NCBI GenBank assembly: GCA_011391745.1
Contig: JAABPX010000040.1
Span: 1-35,277, forward strand
Length of the DNA: 35,277 nt
Direction of reading: 5' to 3'
Source of the DNA: Comamonadaceae bacterium
GTDB taxonomy: Bacteria; Pseudomonadota; Gammaproteobacteria; Burkholderiales; Burkholderiaceae_C
Below the pieces are notes generated by a model. It was not told the DNA's origin. It saw nothing but the letters and a program-made list of their open reading frames with translations, and did not search any database. Positions 18,605 to 28,727 of the stretch are shown piece after piece. Position 1 is the first letter of the stretch. Every line of letters begins with the position of its first letter. Position numbers and translations under genes: made by a program.

Positions 18605-19414
18605 GTGAGTCAGCGTATTCGTGTGTGTGTGGCCGGTGCCAGTGGGCGCATGGGCCAAACGTTGGTGCAGGCCGTTGGCCACAGCGACGACATGGTGCTC
18701 AGTGGTGCTTTGGATGTCGCCAACAGCACGGCCTTGGGTTTGGATGCGGGCGCTTTTGCGGGCTTACACACCGGTGTTCGTATCACCGACGATGTGGATG
18801 CCGCGCTCTCGGTCAGCGATTGCCTGATTGACTTCACCCGCCCAGAGGGCACGGTGCAACACGTCGCCGCCGCTCAGCGCCATGGCGTGAATGTGGTGAT
18901 TGGTACGACGGGGTTTACCCAGGCGCAAAAATCCGTTTTGCAGCAAGCGGCCCAGCACTGCGGCATCGTCATGGCACCCAACATGAGCGTGGGCGTGAAC
19001 GTGACCTTGAAGTTGTTGGAAATGGCCGCCAAAGCCTTGGCCACGGGGTACGACATTGAGGTCATTGAAGCCCACCACCGCCACAAAGTGGATGCCCCCA
19101 GCGGCACAGCCCTGAAGATGGGCGAGGTGTTGGCCCAAGCGTTGGGCCGCGACCTCAAAGACTGCGCTGTTTATGCGCGCGAGGGCGTGACCGGTGAGCG
19201 CGACCCGTCGAGCATTGGTTTTGCCACCATTCGCGGTGGCGACATCGTGGGCGATCACACCGTCTTGTTTGCGGGCACCGGTGAGCGCATCGAGATCACC
19301 CACAAGTCCAGCAGCCGCGCCACCTACGCCCAAGGCAGCTTGCGCGCGGTGCGTTATTTGATGCAGCACCCACGCGGCATGTTCGACATGTTCGACGTGT
19401 TGGCCCTGCGTTAA
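18605..19414 (+). CDS. dapB: 4-hydroxy-tetrahydrodipicolinate reductase
   Basis: Reduces 4-hydroxy-tetrahydrodipicolinate with NAD(P)H in the diaminopimelate/lysine pathway, supplying cell-wall precursors. The 269 residues have the dinucleotide-binding loop GASGRMG at 11-17 and GTTGFT. The catalytic segment has HHRHK at 157-161, followed by VDAPSGTA. The C terminus is [11 protein letters not shown]. The start is a GTG at 18605 with AGGAG at 18592-18596, eight bases upstream. It lies in the bamE-dapB-exbB run and is probably cotranscribed with bamE. Confidence 0.96.
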   Translation: MSQRIRVCVAGASGRMGQTLVQAVGHSDDMVLSGALDVANSTALGLDAGAFAGLHTGVRITDDVDAALSVSDCLIDFTRPEGTVQHVAAAQRHGVNVVIGTTGFTQAQKSVLQQAAQHCGIVMAPNMSVGVNVTLKLLEMAAKALATGYDIEVIEAHHRHKVDAPSGTALKMGEVLAQALGRDLKDCAVYAREGVTGERDPSSIGFATIRGGDIVGDHTVLFAGTGERIEITHKSSSRATYAQGSLRAVRYLMQHPRGMFDMFDVLALR

Positions 19415-19432
19415 ACCCACCAGGCACCCCGC

Positions 19433-20101
19433 GTGAACGAAGCGCTTTGGCACACCTGGTCACAGGCCGACGCCATGGGGCGTTGGGTGGCGCTGGTGTT
19501 GATGGTCATGTCGGTCGCCACCTGGGTTTTGATTCTTTGGAAGGGTTGGTGGCTGTGGTCGGTGGCGCGCACTTGGCCCGCGGCCCAAGCGGCGGTCTGG
19601 CAAGCCAGCGATTGGCCCGACGCCATGCGCCGCTTGAATGTGTTTGATCCCCGCGCGGTCTTGCAGCCCATGGTGAGGGCCGTGATGACCTTGGACCATG
19701 TGGCGCCGGGTTCCATGGCCGATCAAGGCGATCGCCGTTGGGCCATGACCCGTGTCTTGCGCGAGGCCATGGCCCACGTCGTGGCTCGGGCGCAGCACGG
19801 ACAAACGGTGTTGGCCAGCGTGGGGGCCACCGCACCGTTTGTGGGTTTGCTGGGCACGGTTTGGGGCATTTACAACGCCTTGGCGGGACTGTCTTTGACG
19901 GCGGGTTTGGACATCGAACAACTGGCGGGTCCCGTGGGCGAGGCCTTGGTTATGACCGCTGGCGGCTTGTTGGTGGCCATACCGGCGGTGCTGGCCTACA
20001 ACGCGATGGGGCGTCGCATTCAGGCCTTGGAGGCCCAACTCGAAGGCTTTGCCCACGATGTGCTGGGCTGGCACCACCCGCAGGAAGGGCTGGACCCGTG
20101 A
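19433..20101 (+). CDS. exbB: ExbB/TolQ/MotA-family proton channel subunit
   Basis: Inner-membrane subunit that, with ExbD, uses the proton gradient to energise TonB- or Tol-type partners. The 222 residues have a first membrane helix ([18 protein letters not shown]) and a long cytoplasmic loop. Two further helices form the conserved MotA/TolQ/ExbB block, with [19 protein letters not shown] and [21 protein letters not shown]. The start is a GTG at 19433, 18 bp after the dapB stop. Its TGA overlaps the GTG start of exbD. No tonB is visible here, so whether it serves TonB or Tol is not settled by context. Confidence 0.9.
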   Translation: MNEALWHTWSQADAMGRWVALVLMVMSVATWVLILWKGWWLWSVARTWPAAQAAVWQASDWPDAMRRLNVFDPRAVLQPMVRAVMTLDHVAPGSMADQGDRRWAMTRVLREAMAHVVARAQHGQTVLASVGATAPFVGLLGTVWGIYNALAGLSLTAGLDIEQLAGPVGEALVMTAGGLLVAIPAVLAYNAMGRRIQALEAQLEGFAHDVLGWHHPQEGLDP

Positions 20102-20538
20102 GCTTTGGCCGCTTGAGCCGCCAGCCCCAGTCGCGGCCCATGAGCGACATCAACGTCACGCCCATGGTCGATGTCATGCTGGTGCTCTTGGTCATCTTCA
20201 TCATGGCTGCGCCTTCCATGGGCACCCACCGCGTGCCGGTGGATTTGCCCACACAAAGCAGCGCCAACAGCGCCCCCACCAGCCCCCCCGCGGCCACCGG
20301 CACCTTGGTGTTGGATGTGCAGGGGGGCGTGCAATTGAATGGCCAAGCGGTCACGGTCAGCGAATTGCCTGCGCGCCTGGCCCAATGGGCTCAGGCCGAT
20401 CCTGGGGCCGAGCTGTTGGTTCAAGCCGATCGGGCGGTGCCTTACGGCCAAGTGGCGGCCTTGATGGACATGGCCCAAGCCGCCGGGGTAACGCGGCTGG
20501 GTTTGGCGGCACAAGGCACGCCAGCGGCCAAGCCCTAA
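20098..20538 (+). CDS. exbD: ExbD/TolR-family proton channel subunit
   Basis: Partner of ExbB: a single-helix inner-membrane protein with a periplasmic domain. The 146 residues have a short cytoplasmic N terminus with [13 protein letters not shown], in which Asp25 in the membrane helix is the proton-path residue. A periplasmic part beginning about residue 40 includes [25 protein letters not shown]. The start is a GTG at 20098 overlapping the exbB stop as GTGA (20098-20101). This gives the conserved N terminus; the next in-frame ATG is 14 codons further in, close to the membrane helix. Confidence 0.9.
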   Translation: MSFGRLSRQPQSRPMSDINVTPMVDVMLVLLVIFIMAAPSMGTHRVPVDLPTQSSANSAPTSPPAATGTLVLDVQGGVQLNGQAVTVSELPARLAQWAQADPGAELLVQADRAVPYGQVAALMDMAQAAGVTRLGLAAQGTPAAKP

Positions 20539-20550
20539 AATTCACCCCTT

Positions 20551-20567
20551 GCGAGCGCGGTGCTCGC
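20551..20567 (+). other. Hairpin in the short leuS leader
   Basis: GCGAGC (20551-20556) pairs with GCTCGC (20562-20567) around a five-base loop, in the 50-bp gap between exbD and leuS. A TAAAAT box at 20536-20541, overlapping the exbD stop, could be a -10 that would put this hairpin at the 5' end of a leuS transcript. It has no T tract, so it is not a terminator. Confidence 0.3.
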
Positions 20568-20588
20568 CGCCTCCACCCATTTCCATCC

Positions 20589-23306
20589 ATGCAAGACTCT
20601 TACGCCCACGCCGACGTCGAACGCGCCGCCCAAAACCGCTGGCAAGCCAGCGACGCTTATCGCGTCACCGAAGACCGGTCCAAACCCAAGTACTACGCCT
20701 GCTCCATGCTGCCTTACCCCAGCGGCAAGCTGCACATGGGCCATGTGCGCAACTACACCATCAACGACATGCTCACGCGCCAACTGCGCATGAAGGGCTT
20801 TAATGTCTTGATGCCCATGGGCTGGGATGCGTTTGGTCTGCCCGCCGAAAACGCGGCCTTAAAGAACGGCGTGCCCCCGGCCAAATGGACGTTTGAAAAC
20901 ATCGCGTACATGAAAAAGCAGATGCAGGCGATGGGCCTGGCCATCGATTGGTCGCGCGAAGTCGCCACCTGCGAACCGACGTATTACAAGTGGAACCAGT
21001 GGCTGTTCTTGAAGATGCTGGAAAAAGGCATTGCTTACCGCAAGACCCAGGTCGTGAACTGGGACCCGGTGGACCAGACCGTGTTGGCCAACGAGCAAGT
21101 CATCGACGGCAAAGGCTGGCGCACCGGTGCGCCGGTGGAAAAGCGCGAGATCCCCGGCTACTACTTGAACATCACCGCTTACGCACAAGAACTGCTGGAC
21201 CATGTGCAGATCGGCAATGAGAAAGCCACGCTCAACGGCTGGCCCGACAAAGTGCGCCTGATGCAGGAAAACTGGATCGGCAAGAGCGAGGGTGTGCGCT
21301 TCGCCTTCCCTCACGACATCAAGGATGCCTCTGGGGCCTTGATCGGCGAGGGCAAGATGTACGTCTTCACCACCCGCGCCGACACCATCATGGGCGTGAC
21401 CTTTTGCGCGGTGGCGGCTGAGCACCCGCTGGCGCTGCACGCGGCTGTATCGAACCCCGCGTTGGCGGCGTTCTTGGAGGAATGCAAAAGCGGCGGCACG
21501 ACCGAGGCCGAAATGGCCACCCAAGAAAAGAAGGGCATGGCCACCGGCCTGTTCGTCACCCACCCGCTGACGGGCGCACAGGTCGAGGTCTGGGTGGGCA
21601 ACTATGTGCTGATGAGCTACGGCGATGGTGCCGTGATGGGCGTGCCCGCGCACGACGAGCGGGACTTTGCGTTTGCGCTCAAGTACGCATTGCCGATCAA
21701 GCAGGTGGTGTTCGTCAAAGACCAAGCTTTTGATGCCACGGCTTGGCAGGATTGGTACGGCGACAAGCAAAACGGCGTCTGCATCAATTCCGGCGAACTC
21801 GACGGCTTGAACCAAAAAGCCGCTGTCAGCAAAGTGGCCGAGCTGCTCGCGGCTAAAGGCCTGGGCGAGAAAAAAACCACCTGGCGCCTGCGCGACTGGG
21901 GCGTGAGCCGTCAGCGTTACTGGGGCACACCGATCCCGATCATCCATTGCGACGAGCACGGCGCGGTGCCGGTGCCCGAAAAAGACCTGCCCGTGGTGTT
22001 GCCGCAAGACTGCATTCCCGACGGTTCGGGCAACCCGCTGCACAAACACGAAGGCTTTCACGCGGGCGTGACTTGCCCGGTGTGCGGCAAGCCCGCGCGG
22101 CGCGAGACCGACACCATGGACACCTTTGTGGATTCGTCCTGGTACTTCATGCGCTACTGCGACCCGACCAACGCCGAGGCGATGGTGGCGGACGGCGCGG
22201 ATTACTGGATGCGGGATCAGAAAAATGCCACTGGTGGCAGCGGCATGGACCAGTACATCGGCGGCATTGAGCACGCCATCCTGCACTTGCTGTACGCCCG
22301 CTTCTGGACCAAGGTCATGCGCGATCTGGGCCTGGTCAAGGTGGACGAACCCTTCAGCAAGCTGCTCACGCAGGGCATGGTGCTCAACCACATTTACTCG
22401 CGGCGCACCGCCAAGGGCGGCAAGGACTATTTCTGGCCGCACGACGTCGAGCATGTGTTGGATGCATCCGGCAAGGTCATCGGCGCGAAGCTCAAGAACG
22501 AAGCCGACAGCGGCGATGGCCGCCTGCCCGTGGGCACGCCCATCGACTACGAAGGCGTGGGCACCATGTCCAAGTCGAAAAACAACGGCGTGGACCCACA
22601 AGACCTGATCGAGCGTTACGGTGCCGACACGGCCCGGCTCTACACCATGTTCACCGCACCACCCGAGGCCACGCTGGAGTGGAACGACACAGCGGTTGAG
22701 GGCAGCTACCGGTTCTTGCGACGCGTCTGGAATTTCGGCGCCAAACACGCCAGCGCTTTGCAAGCGAGCGTCGCCAGCGACCTGAGCCAAGCGCCCTTGC
22801 GCACAGATGCGGCGGATTTTCGCCGCGAGATGCACCTGGTGCTCAAGCAGGTCAGCCACGATTACGAGCGCATGCAATACAACACCGTGGTCTCGGGCTG
22901 CATGAAGCTGCTCAACGCCTTGGAAGACTTCAAAACCGACGGCAGCGACGGCGACCGCGCGGTGGTGTGTGAAGGGGTGTCGATTCTCTTGCGCATGCTC
23001 TACCCCGCGTGTCCGCACCTCACCTCGCAGCTTTGGTTCGAGCTGGGCTACGCCAAGCGTTTGGGCGATTTGCTCGATGCCGCGTGGCCTGCGGTGGACG
23101 CGAGCGCCTTGGTGCAAGACGAAATCGAACTGGTGTTGCAGGTCAACGGCAAGCTGCGCGGCAGCTTGCGGGTCAGCGCCAACGCCGACAAAGCCACCAT
23201 CGAAGCGGCGGCCTTGGCCAGCGAGGCGGTTCAAAAGCAGGCGCAAGGGGCCGCACCGAAAAAAGTCGTGGTGGTGCCGGGCCGCTTGGTCAATGTGGTT
23301 GTTTGA
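20589..23306 (+). CDS. leuS: Leucine-tRNA ligase
   Basis: Charges tRNA-Leu with leucine and edits mischarged products. The 905 residues fit bacterial LeuRS. The class I signature HMGH is at 49-52 in [13 protein letters not shown]. The editing domain includes [10 protein letters not shown] and [13 protein letters not shown]. The second class I signature reads TMSKS at 659-663, with Thr at the usual first Lys. The anticodon-binding region and the C-terminal [13 protein letters not shown] domain are complete. The open frame continues far upstream, but ATG 20589 gives the family N terminus [15 protein letters not shown]. lptE and holA follow closely. Confidence 0.97.
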   Translation: MQDSYAHADVERAAQNRWQASDAYRVTEDRSKPKYYACSMLPYPSGKLHMGHVRNYTINDMLTRQLRMKGFNVLMPMGWDAFGLPAENAALKNGVPPAKWTFENIAYMKKQMQAMGLAIDWSREVATCEPTYYKWNQWLFLKMLEKGIAYRKTQVVNWDPVDQTVLANEQVIDGKGWRTGAPVEKREIPGYYLNITAYAQELLDHVQIGNEKATLNGWPDKVRLMQENWIGKSEGVRFAFPHDIKDASGALIGEGKMYVFTTRADTIMGVTFCAVAAEHPLALHAAVSNPALAAFLEECKSGGTTEAEMATQEKKGMATGLFVTHPLTGAQVEVWVGNYVLMSYGDGAVMGVPAHDERDFAFALKYALPIKQVVFVKDQAFDATAWQDWYGDKQNGVCINSGELDGLNQKAAVSKVAELLAAKGLGEKKTTWRLRDWGVSRQRYWGTPIPIIHCDEHGAVPVPEKDLPVVLPQDCIPDGSGNPLHKHEGFHAGVTCPVCGKPARRETDTMDTFVDSSWYFMRYCDPTNAEAMVADGADYWMRDQKNATGGSGMDQYIGGIEHAILHLLYARFWTKVMRDLGLVKVDEPFSKLLTQGMVLNHIYSRRTAKGGKDYFWPHDVEHVLDASGKVIGAKLKNEADSGDGRLPVGTPIDYEGVGTMSKSKNNGVDPQDLIERYGADTARLYTMFTAPPEATLEWNDTAVEGSYRFLRRVWNFGAKHASALQASVASDLSQAPLRTDAADFRREMHLVLKQVSHDYERMQYNTVVSGCMKLLNALEDFKTDGSDGDRAVVCEGVSILLRMLYPACPHLTSQLWFELGYAKRLGDLLDAAWPAVDASALVQDEIELVLQVNGKLRGSLRVSANADKATIEAAALASEAVQKQAQGAAPKKVVVVPGRLVNVVV

Positions 23307-23323
23307 CATCCAAAGGGTTCCCC

Positions 23324-23854
23324 ATGCCACCAGCACCGAATCACCGTCCAAGCCGCCGCGCTTGCTGCGTCGCCGCCGTGGCCTTGGTGTTGGGCGGTTG
23401 CGGTTTCCGTTTGCGCGGCAGCGCAAGCTTGGCCTTTGTGACCTTGCGTTTGGCGGGGAGCACCCAAACCCCCATTGCCCAAGCGCTGCGCCGTGCGCTC
23501 ACCAAACAAGGCGTGCGGGTGGACAGCCCCGACCAAGCCGTGTTGGCGGCCAATGAAATTCCCCAAGTGGTCCTGACCGTTGGTCAAGACCAGCGCCAGC
23601 GCGTGGTGGTGGGGCAAACCTCGGCTGGTCAGGTGCGTGAGCTGGAGTTGCGGGCCTTGTTCGAGTTCACCCTCAGCAACGCCTTGGGGCGCGAGGTCGT
23701 GGCCCCAACGCAGTTGTCCCTCACGCGCAGCTTAAATTTCAGCGAAACCGCCGTGCTGGCCAAAGACGCCGAAGAGGCGCAACTCTTCAACGACATGCAA
23801 AACGACATGGTCGCGCAAGTCATGCGCCGCTTGTCTGTGGTGCGCGTGTTTTGA
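23324..23854 (+). CDS. lptE: LPS-assembly lipoprotein LptE
   Basis: Outer-membrane lipoprotein that plugs the LptD barrel and helps insert lipopolysaccharide into the outer leaflet. The 176 residues have a basic N terminus, a hydrophobic core and the lipobox LGGC with Cys26, followed directly by GFRLRG, the hallmark start of mature LptE. The rest is a small alpha/beta fold with QLSLTRSLNFSETAVLAKDAEE near the C terminus. It starts 17 bp after leuS. The leuS-lptE-holA order is conserved across proteobacteria and supports the call. Confidence 0.93.
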   Translation: MPPAPNHRPSRRACCVAAVALVLGGCGFRLRGSASLAFVTLRLAGSTQTPIAQALRRALTKQGVRVDSPDQAVLAANEIPQVVLTVGQDQRQRVVVGQTSAGQVRELELRALFEFTLSNALGREVVAPTQLSLTRSLNFSETAVLAKDAEEAQLFNDMQNDMVAQVMRRLSVVRVF

Positions 23855-23864
23855 GCCCACGCAG

Positions 23865-24917
23865 ATGCAAGTCGGCTTGGCCCAATTGACCGCTCAGTTG
23901 CAGCGCGGCCTCAAGCCGCTCTACACCTTGCACGGCGATGAACCCTTGCTCATCCAAGAGGCGGCTGATGCCATTCGGGCGGCGGCTCGGTCCCAAGGCC
24001 ACACCGAACGCACGGTGCACACGGTGGCCGGGGCGCATTTCGATTGGAGTGAGGTTTTGGCCAGTGGCGGCAGCTTGAGCTTGTTTGCCGACAAACAAAT
24101 CGTGGAGGTGCGCATTCCCTCCGGCAAGCCCGGCAAAGACGGCTCGGTGGCCTTGCAGCAGCTCGCCGAGTCGGTGGTGGGCGATGCCAACACCCTCACC
24201 TTGGTGCTGTTGCCGCGTTTGGACTCGGCGAGCCAAAAAACCGCGTGGTTTTTGGCCTTGGACCAAGCGGGCGTGACCGTGAAGGTGGACCCCGTGGAGC
24301 GGGCCGCCTTGCCCGCCTGGATTGCGCAGCGCTTGCAAGCGCAAGGCCAGCAGGTCGCCGAGGGCGAAGAGGGTCCGCGCACCTTGCGGTTTTTTGCCGA
24401 CCGGGTGGAGGGCAATTTGCTCGCCGCGCACCAAGAAATTCAAAAGCTCGCGCTGCTGTACCCGCCGGGTGTGTTGGGTTTGGCGCAGGTGCAAGACGCG
24501 GTGCTCAACGTGGCGCGGTACACCCCCTTCAAATTGGCGGAGGCGGTGCTGGCCGGGCAGACCGAACGCGTCACCCGCATGCTCGACGGCTTGGAGGCCG
24601 AGGGCGAAACCCCGGTGCTGGTGCATTGGGCCTTGGCCGACGACATTCGCACCTTGCACCGTTTGCGCCAAGCCGTGGACGCTGGCCGACCCTTGCCCAT
24701 GGCTTTGCGCGAGCACCGTGTTTGGGGCGCGAAGGAGTCGCTCATGGAGCGTGCGGTGCCGCGCTTGGCGTCGGCGCAAGTCGCGCAGTGGTTGGTCGAT
24801 GCGCACAAGGTGGACGGCATCACCAAAGGCCTGACCCACGAAGGTTGGCCGCACCGGCCTTGGCCTGCCTTGCACCGGCTGGCCACGCAGGTGGCGCAGG
24901 CGTGTGCAGTCCGCTGA
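23865..24917 (+). CDS. holA: DNA polymerase III subunit delta
   Basis: Subunit of the clamp loader that opens the beta sliding clamp. The 350 residues (E. coli HolA has 343) begin [13 protein letters not shown], then the clamp-interacting region [18 protein letters not shown]. The AAA-like domain has [16 protein letters not shown] and LLPRLDSAS. The C-terminal collar domain includes LAEAVLAGQ and [15 protein letters not shown]. The ATG is ten bases after the lptE stop. proA follows after 32 bp. Confidence 0.94.
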   Translation: MQVGLAQLTAQLQRGLKPLYTLHGDEPLLIQEAADAIRAAARSQGHTERTVHTVAGAHFDWSEVLASGGSLSLFADKQIVEVRIPSGKPGKDGSVALQQLAESVVGDANTLTLVLLPRLDSASQKTAWFLALDQAGVTVKVDPVERAALPAWIAQRLQAQGQQVAEGEEGPRTLRFFADRVEGNLLAAHQEIQKLALLYPPGVLGLAQVQDAVLNVARYTPFKLAEAVLAGQTERVTRMLDGLEAEGETPVLVHWALADDIRTLHRLRQAVDAGRPLPMALREHRVWGAKESLMERAVPRLASAQVAQWLVDAHKVDGITKGLTHEGWPHRPWPALHRLATQVAQACAVR

Positions 24918-24949
24918 AGTTCGCCGCCCAAGGGTGCGAAAATGGCCCC

Positions 24950-26230
24950 ATGAACGCCAACGCCACACCCGAACTCATGAACACCTTGGGCCAGCAGGCC
25001 AAAGCGGCCAGCGCCCTCATGGCCAAAGCACCGGCTGCGGTGAAGCTGCGCGCCCTGCGCGGTTTGGCCGCTTTGTTGCGCACCCACGTTGAGCCCTTGC
25101 AGGTCGAGAACGCCAAAGACTTGGCGCGCGCCCGCGCCGCTGGCCTGGCCGAGCCCATGGTCGATCGCTTGAAGCTCACCCCCAAGGTCATCGAGACCTG
25201 CGCCGAAGGCTGTGAGCAGCTCGCGGCCATGGCCGACCTCATCGGTGAGGTTTCGGGCATGAAACAAATGCCCAGCGGCATCCGCGTGGGCCAAATGCGT
25301 GTGCCCATTGGCGTCTTTGGCATGATTTACGAGAGCCGCCCCAACGTCACCATCGAGGCCGCGAGCCTGTCCATCAAGAGCGGCAACGCCTGCATCTTGC
25401 GCGGCGGCTCCGAGGCCATCGACAGCAACCGCGCTTTGGCGGCCTTGGTGCAACAGGCCTTGGTGGAGGCCGGCTTGCCCGCCGATGCCGTGCAGCTCGT
25501 GCCCACCACCGACCGCGCCGCCGTGGGCCAGCTCATCGCCATGCCGCAGTACGTGGACGTGATCATCCCGCGCGGCGGCAAAAGCCTGATCGAGCGCATC
25601 AGCGCCGAGGCCAAGGTGCCCGTCATCAAACACCTCGACGGCAATTGCCACACCTACGTGGACGACCCCTGCGACATCGCGCAGGCCGTGGCCGTGGCCG
25701 ACAACGCCAAGACGCACAAATACAGTCCCTGCAACGCCACCGAGAGTCTGCTGGTGGCGCGTGGTGTGGCGGCTGACTTTTTGCCCCGCATCGGCGCGGT
25801 CTACGCCGCCAAAGGCGTGGAAATGCGCTGCTGCCCAGAGGCCAAAGCCCTGCTGGCTTCGGTGCCCGGCGCCAAGCTCGTGGACGCGACCGAACAAGAC
25901 TGGTTTGAGGAATACCTCGCGCCCGTCATCAGCATCAAGGTGGTGGCCGGGGTGGACGAGGCGATTGCCCACATCAACCACTATTCATCGCACCACACCG
26001 ACGCCATCCTCACCACCGACCACGGGCACGCCCAACGCTTTTTGCGCGAGGTCGACTCGGCCAGTGTGATGGTCAACGCCAGCACGCGCTTTGCCGATGG
26101 TTTTGAGTACGGGCTGGGGGCTGAGATTGGCATTTCCACCGACAAATTCCACGCCCGAGGCCCCGTTGGGGTCGAGGGCCTGACCTCGCTCAAGTACGTG
26201 GTGCTGGGCGAGGGCGATGTGCGCGTCTGA
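24950..26230 (+). CDS. proA: Gamma-glutamyl phosphate reductase
   Basis: NADPH-dependent reduction of gamma-glutamyl phosphate to glutamate semialdehyde, the second step of proline synthesis. The 426 residues have the aldehyde-dehydrogenase-like fold. Conserved segments are [32 protein letters not shown] and [14 protein letters not shown]. The catalytic cysteine is Cys261 in [10 protein letters not shown]. The open frame runs upstream through holA, but ATG 24950 gives the family N terminus. A GAAAAT box (24938-24943) lies six bases before it, with no evident ribosome site, so a leaderless start is possible. proB is not in the window. Confidence 0.95.
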   Translation: MNANATPELMNTLGQQAKAASALMAKAPAAVKLRALRGLAALLRTHVEPLQVENAKDLARARAAGLAEPMVDRLKLTPKVIETCAEGCEQLAAMADLIGEVSGMKQMPSGIRVGQMRVPIGVFGMIYESRPNVTIEAASLSIKSGNACILRGGSEAIDSNRALAALVQQALVEAGLPADAVQLVPTTDRAAVGQLIAMPQYVDVIIPRGGKSLIERISAEAKVPVIKHLDGNCHTYVDDPCDIAQAVAVADNAKTHKYSPCNATESLLVARGVAADFLPRIGAVYAAKGVEMRCCPEAKALLASVPGAKLVDATEQDWFEEYLAPVISIKVVAGVDEAIAHINHYSSHHTDAILTTDHGHAQRFLREVDSASVMVNASTRFADGFEYGLGAEIGISTDKFHARGPVGVEGLTSLKYVVLGEGDVRV

Positions 26231-26247
26231 GCGCCAGAAAGGTTTTT

Positions 26248-27540
26248 ATGGTCCCCCATTTGGTCACCGCCCTCAACGGCCCCATCAACGAGTTGGAGCA
26301 GCGCATTCTGGAGTCCACGCCGGTCATTGAGCGCTGGTTCCGGCTGGAGTGGATGGAGCACACACCGCCGCTGTATTCGGCGGTGGACATTCGCAACGCT
26401 GGCTTCAAACTCGCGCCGGTGGACACCGACCTCTTTCCTTCGGGCTGGAACCACCTCACGCCCGAGATGATGCCTTTGGCCGTGCAAGCCGCCATGGCCG
26501 CCATCGAGAAAATTTGCCCCGAAGCACGCAACCTGCTGTTGGTGCCCGAGAACACCCAAGACACGTTTTACTTAAGCAACTTGGCGCAACTGCAGCGCAT
26601 CTTCAACCAAGCTGGTTTGCACGTGCGCTTGGGCTCGCTGTCCAACCAAATCAAGGAGCCCACCACCATCGACTTGCCGGGGGGTGAGTCCGTCACCTTG
26701 GAGCCGCTGGTGCGCACGCAGCACCGCTTGATGCTCAAGCACTTCGACCCGTGCACGATTTTGCTCAACAACGATTTGAGCGCCGGTGTGCCCGGCATTT
26801 TGGAAGACCTGCACGAGCAGTACCTCTTGCCGCCTTTGCACGCGGGTTGGGCCACACGGCGCAAACACCAACACTTCAAAGCCTACGAGGAAGTGGCCAA
26901 GCGCTTCGGCAAATTGCTCGACATGGACCCTTGGCTCATCAACCCCTTGTTCAACCAGTGCGGCGAGGTCAACTTCAACCAAGCCGCAGGCATGGATTGT
27001 TTGCGCACCAATGTGGACGCTTTGCTCAACAAGATTCGCCGCAAGTACAAGGAATACGGCATCACCGACAAACCGTTTGTGGTGATCAAACCCGACAACG
27101 CCATCGACAACCGCCGAACCCTGATGTTGCGCGACGTCAAAGAGCTCGATCAGTTGTCCGACGCGGCCAAGGCCGACATGACTGGGCGCGATTCGGAGCA
27201 ACCCGTGAGCGAGGTCATCATTCAAGAGGGCGTGCTCACCAACGAGCGCATCAACGCGGCGGTGGCCGAGCCGGTGGTGTACATGGTGGACCGCTACGTG
27301 GTGGGCGGGTTTTACCGTGTGCACGCCGAGCGCCGCCAAGACGAAAACCTCAACGCCCCCGGCGCGAGCTTTGTGCCCTTGGCGTTTGAGCAAAGCAAAC
27401 AATGGCCTCAACCCGGCACCAAGCCAGGGGCCAGCGTGCCCAACCGCTTCTATATGTACGGCGTGATTGGGCGCTTGGCCATGCTCGCGGCGAGCTACGA
27501 ATTGGAAGCCACCGACCCCAACGCCGAAGTGTACGAATGA
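26248..27540 (+). CDS. gshA: Glutamate-cysteine ligase (Acidithiobacillus/betaproteobacterial type)
   Basis: ATP-dependent ligation of glutamate to cysteine, the first and limiting step of glutathione synthesis. The 430 residues begin MVPHLVTALNGPINELEQR. They match the distinct family found in Thiobacillus/Acidithiobacillus and Burkholderiales rather than E. coli GshA. Recognisable segments are LFPSGWNHLTPEMMPLAVQA, HAGWATRRKHQHF, PFVVIKPDNAIDN and MVDRYVVGGFYRVHAERR. AAAGG precedes the ATG. Its TGA overlaps the ATG of benE. gshB lies one gene further on, which confirms the pathway. Confidence 0.93.
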   Translation: MVPHLVTALNGPINELEQRILESTPVIERWFRLEWMEHTPPLYSAVDIRNAGFKLAPVDTDLFPSGWNHLTPEMMPLAVQAAMAAIEKICPEARNLLLVPENTQDTFYLSNLAQLQRIFNQAGLHVRLGSLSNQIKEPTTIDLPGGESVTLEPLVRTQHRLMLKHFDPCTILLNNDLSAGVPGILEDLHEQYLLPPLHAGWATRRKHQHFKAYEEVAKRFGKLLDMDPWLINPLFNQCGEVNFNQAAGMDCLRTNVDALLNKIRRKYKEYGITDKPFVVIKPDNAIDNRRTLMLRDVKELDQLSDAAKADMTGRDSEQPVSEVIIQEGVLTNERINAAVAEPVVYMVDRYVVGGFYRVHAERRQDENLNAPGASFVPLAFEQSKQWPQPGTKPGASVPNRFYMYGVIGRLAMLAASYELEATDPNAEVYE

Positions 27541-28727
27541 GCATCACCTTGTTGCGCGACCTCAGTTGGTCCAGCGCCACGGCGGGTTTTGTGGCCGTGC
27601 TGGTGGGCTTCACCAGTTCGGTGGCCATTGTGTTTCAGGCCGCGCAAGCGTTGGGTGCCACGCCCGAGCAGATCACGTCGTGGATGTGGGCGCTGGGCTT
27701 GGGCATGGGTTTGTGCACGGCTTTGCCCTCTTTGATCCTGAAGCAACCGGTGATGGTGGCTTGGAGCACGCCCGGTGCGGCGGTGCTGGCCAGCGCCGGG
27801 ATGGTCGGCGGTTTTTCCATGGCGCAGGCCGTGGGGGCTTTTGTGGTGTGTGCCGCGCTCATCATTCTCGTGGGCGTCACCGGTTGGTTTGAACGGGTCA
27901 TGAACCGCATTCCAGTGGCCATCGCCTCGGCCTTGCTGGCAGGGGTGTTGGCGCGTTTTGGTCTGCAAGCCTTTGCGGCGGCGCACGACGCGCTGCTCTT
28001 GGTGGTGCTGATGCTGCTGGCGTATTTGCTGGGCCGCCGCTGGTCGCCGCGTTATGCGGTGCCGCTGACCCTGTTGGTGGGGGTGCTCACGGCGGCGAGC
28101 CAGGGGCAGTTGCACACCTCGGCGCTGAGTGTGAGCTGGGCCGTGCCGGTGTTCACCGCACCGGTCTTCACGTGGAGCGCGGTCGTGAGTTTGGCCTTGC
28201 CGCTGTTTGTGGTGACCATGGCCTCACAAAACCTGCCCGGTGTGGCGGCGATTCGCCACGCGGGCTACGACATGCCGATCTCCAAGCTCATCACCCTGAC
28301 CGGCGTGGCGACCTTGGTGCTCGCGCCCTTTGGGGCGTTTGCCTTGAACTTGAGCGCCATCACTGCGGCCATTTGTATGGGCGAAGAAGCGCATGCGGAC
28401 AAGGCCAAGCGCTACACCGCCGCCGTGGTGTGTGGTGCGCTCTACATCGCCATCGGGCTGGTGGGCGCGGCCGTCACCGGCGTGCTCTTGGCTTTTCCGT
28501 CCGCTTTGGTGTTGGCCATTGCGGGTTTGGCGCTGCTGGGCAGCATCGGCGGGGGCTTACACACCGCGCTCAAAGACGAAACCCACCGCGAAGCGGCCCT
28601 CATCACATTCTTGGTCACGCTCAGCGGCGTGGTCGTGGCCGGTATTGGATCGGCCTTCTGGGGCGTGGTGGCCGGGGCCTTGGCGCTGGGCGTGCAACGG
28701 CTCGGCCTTCGAAAGTCAACACCATGA
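27537..28727 (+). CDS. benE: BenE/benzoate-proton symporter family transporter
   Basis: Integral-membrane secondary transporter of the BenE family; named members import benzoate with protons. The 396 residues are nearly all hydrophobic, about twelve helices. They begin MSITLLRDLSWSSATAGFVAVLVG and include the conserved segments KQPVMVAWSTPGAA, FVVTMASQNLPGVA and PFGAFALNLSAITAAICMGEEAH. Start and stop both form ATGA overlaps, with gshA (27537-27540) and gshB (28724-28727). It is therefore translationally coupled inside a glutathione operon, and no benzoate-degradation gene is nearby. The substrate is thus open. Confidence 0.9.
   Translation: MSITLLRDLSWSSATAGFVAVLVGFTSSVAIVFQAAQALGATPEQITSWMWALGLGMGLCTALPSLILKQPVMVAWSTPGAAVLASAGMVGGFSMAQAVGAFVVCAALIILVGVTGWFERVMNRIPVAIASALLAGVLARFGLQAFAAAHDALLLVVLMLLAYLLGRRWSPRYAVPLTLLVGVLTAASQGQLHTSALSVSWAVPVFTAPVFTWSAVVSLALPLFVVTMASQNLPGVAAIRHAGYDMPISKLITLTGVATLVLAPFGAFALNLSAITAAICMGEEAHADKAKRYTAAVVCGALYIAIGLVGAAVTGVLLAFPSALVLAIAGLALLGSIGGGLHTALKDETHREAALITFLVTLSGVVVAGIGSAFWGVVAGALALGVQRLGLRKSTP

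Noticed and set aside
20049..20588. Open frame extending leuS upstream through exbB/exbD
   Set aside because: It is out of frame with two recognisable genes, and LeuRS begins at 20589.
20551..20588. T-box or attenuator controlling leuS
   Set aside because: The leader is only about 40 bases with one 6-bp hairpin, with no leucine-rich leader peptide and no T-box motif.
24245..24949. Long open frame running into proA from inside holA
   Set aside because: It lies in another frame of holA, its translation is Gly/Arg/Ala-rich low-complexity sequence without family features, and the proA N terminus begins cleanly at 24950.
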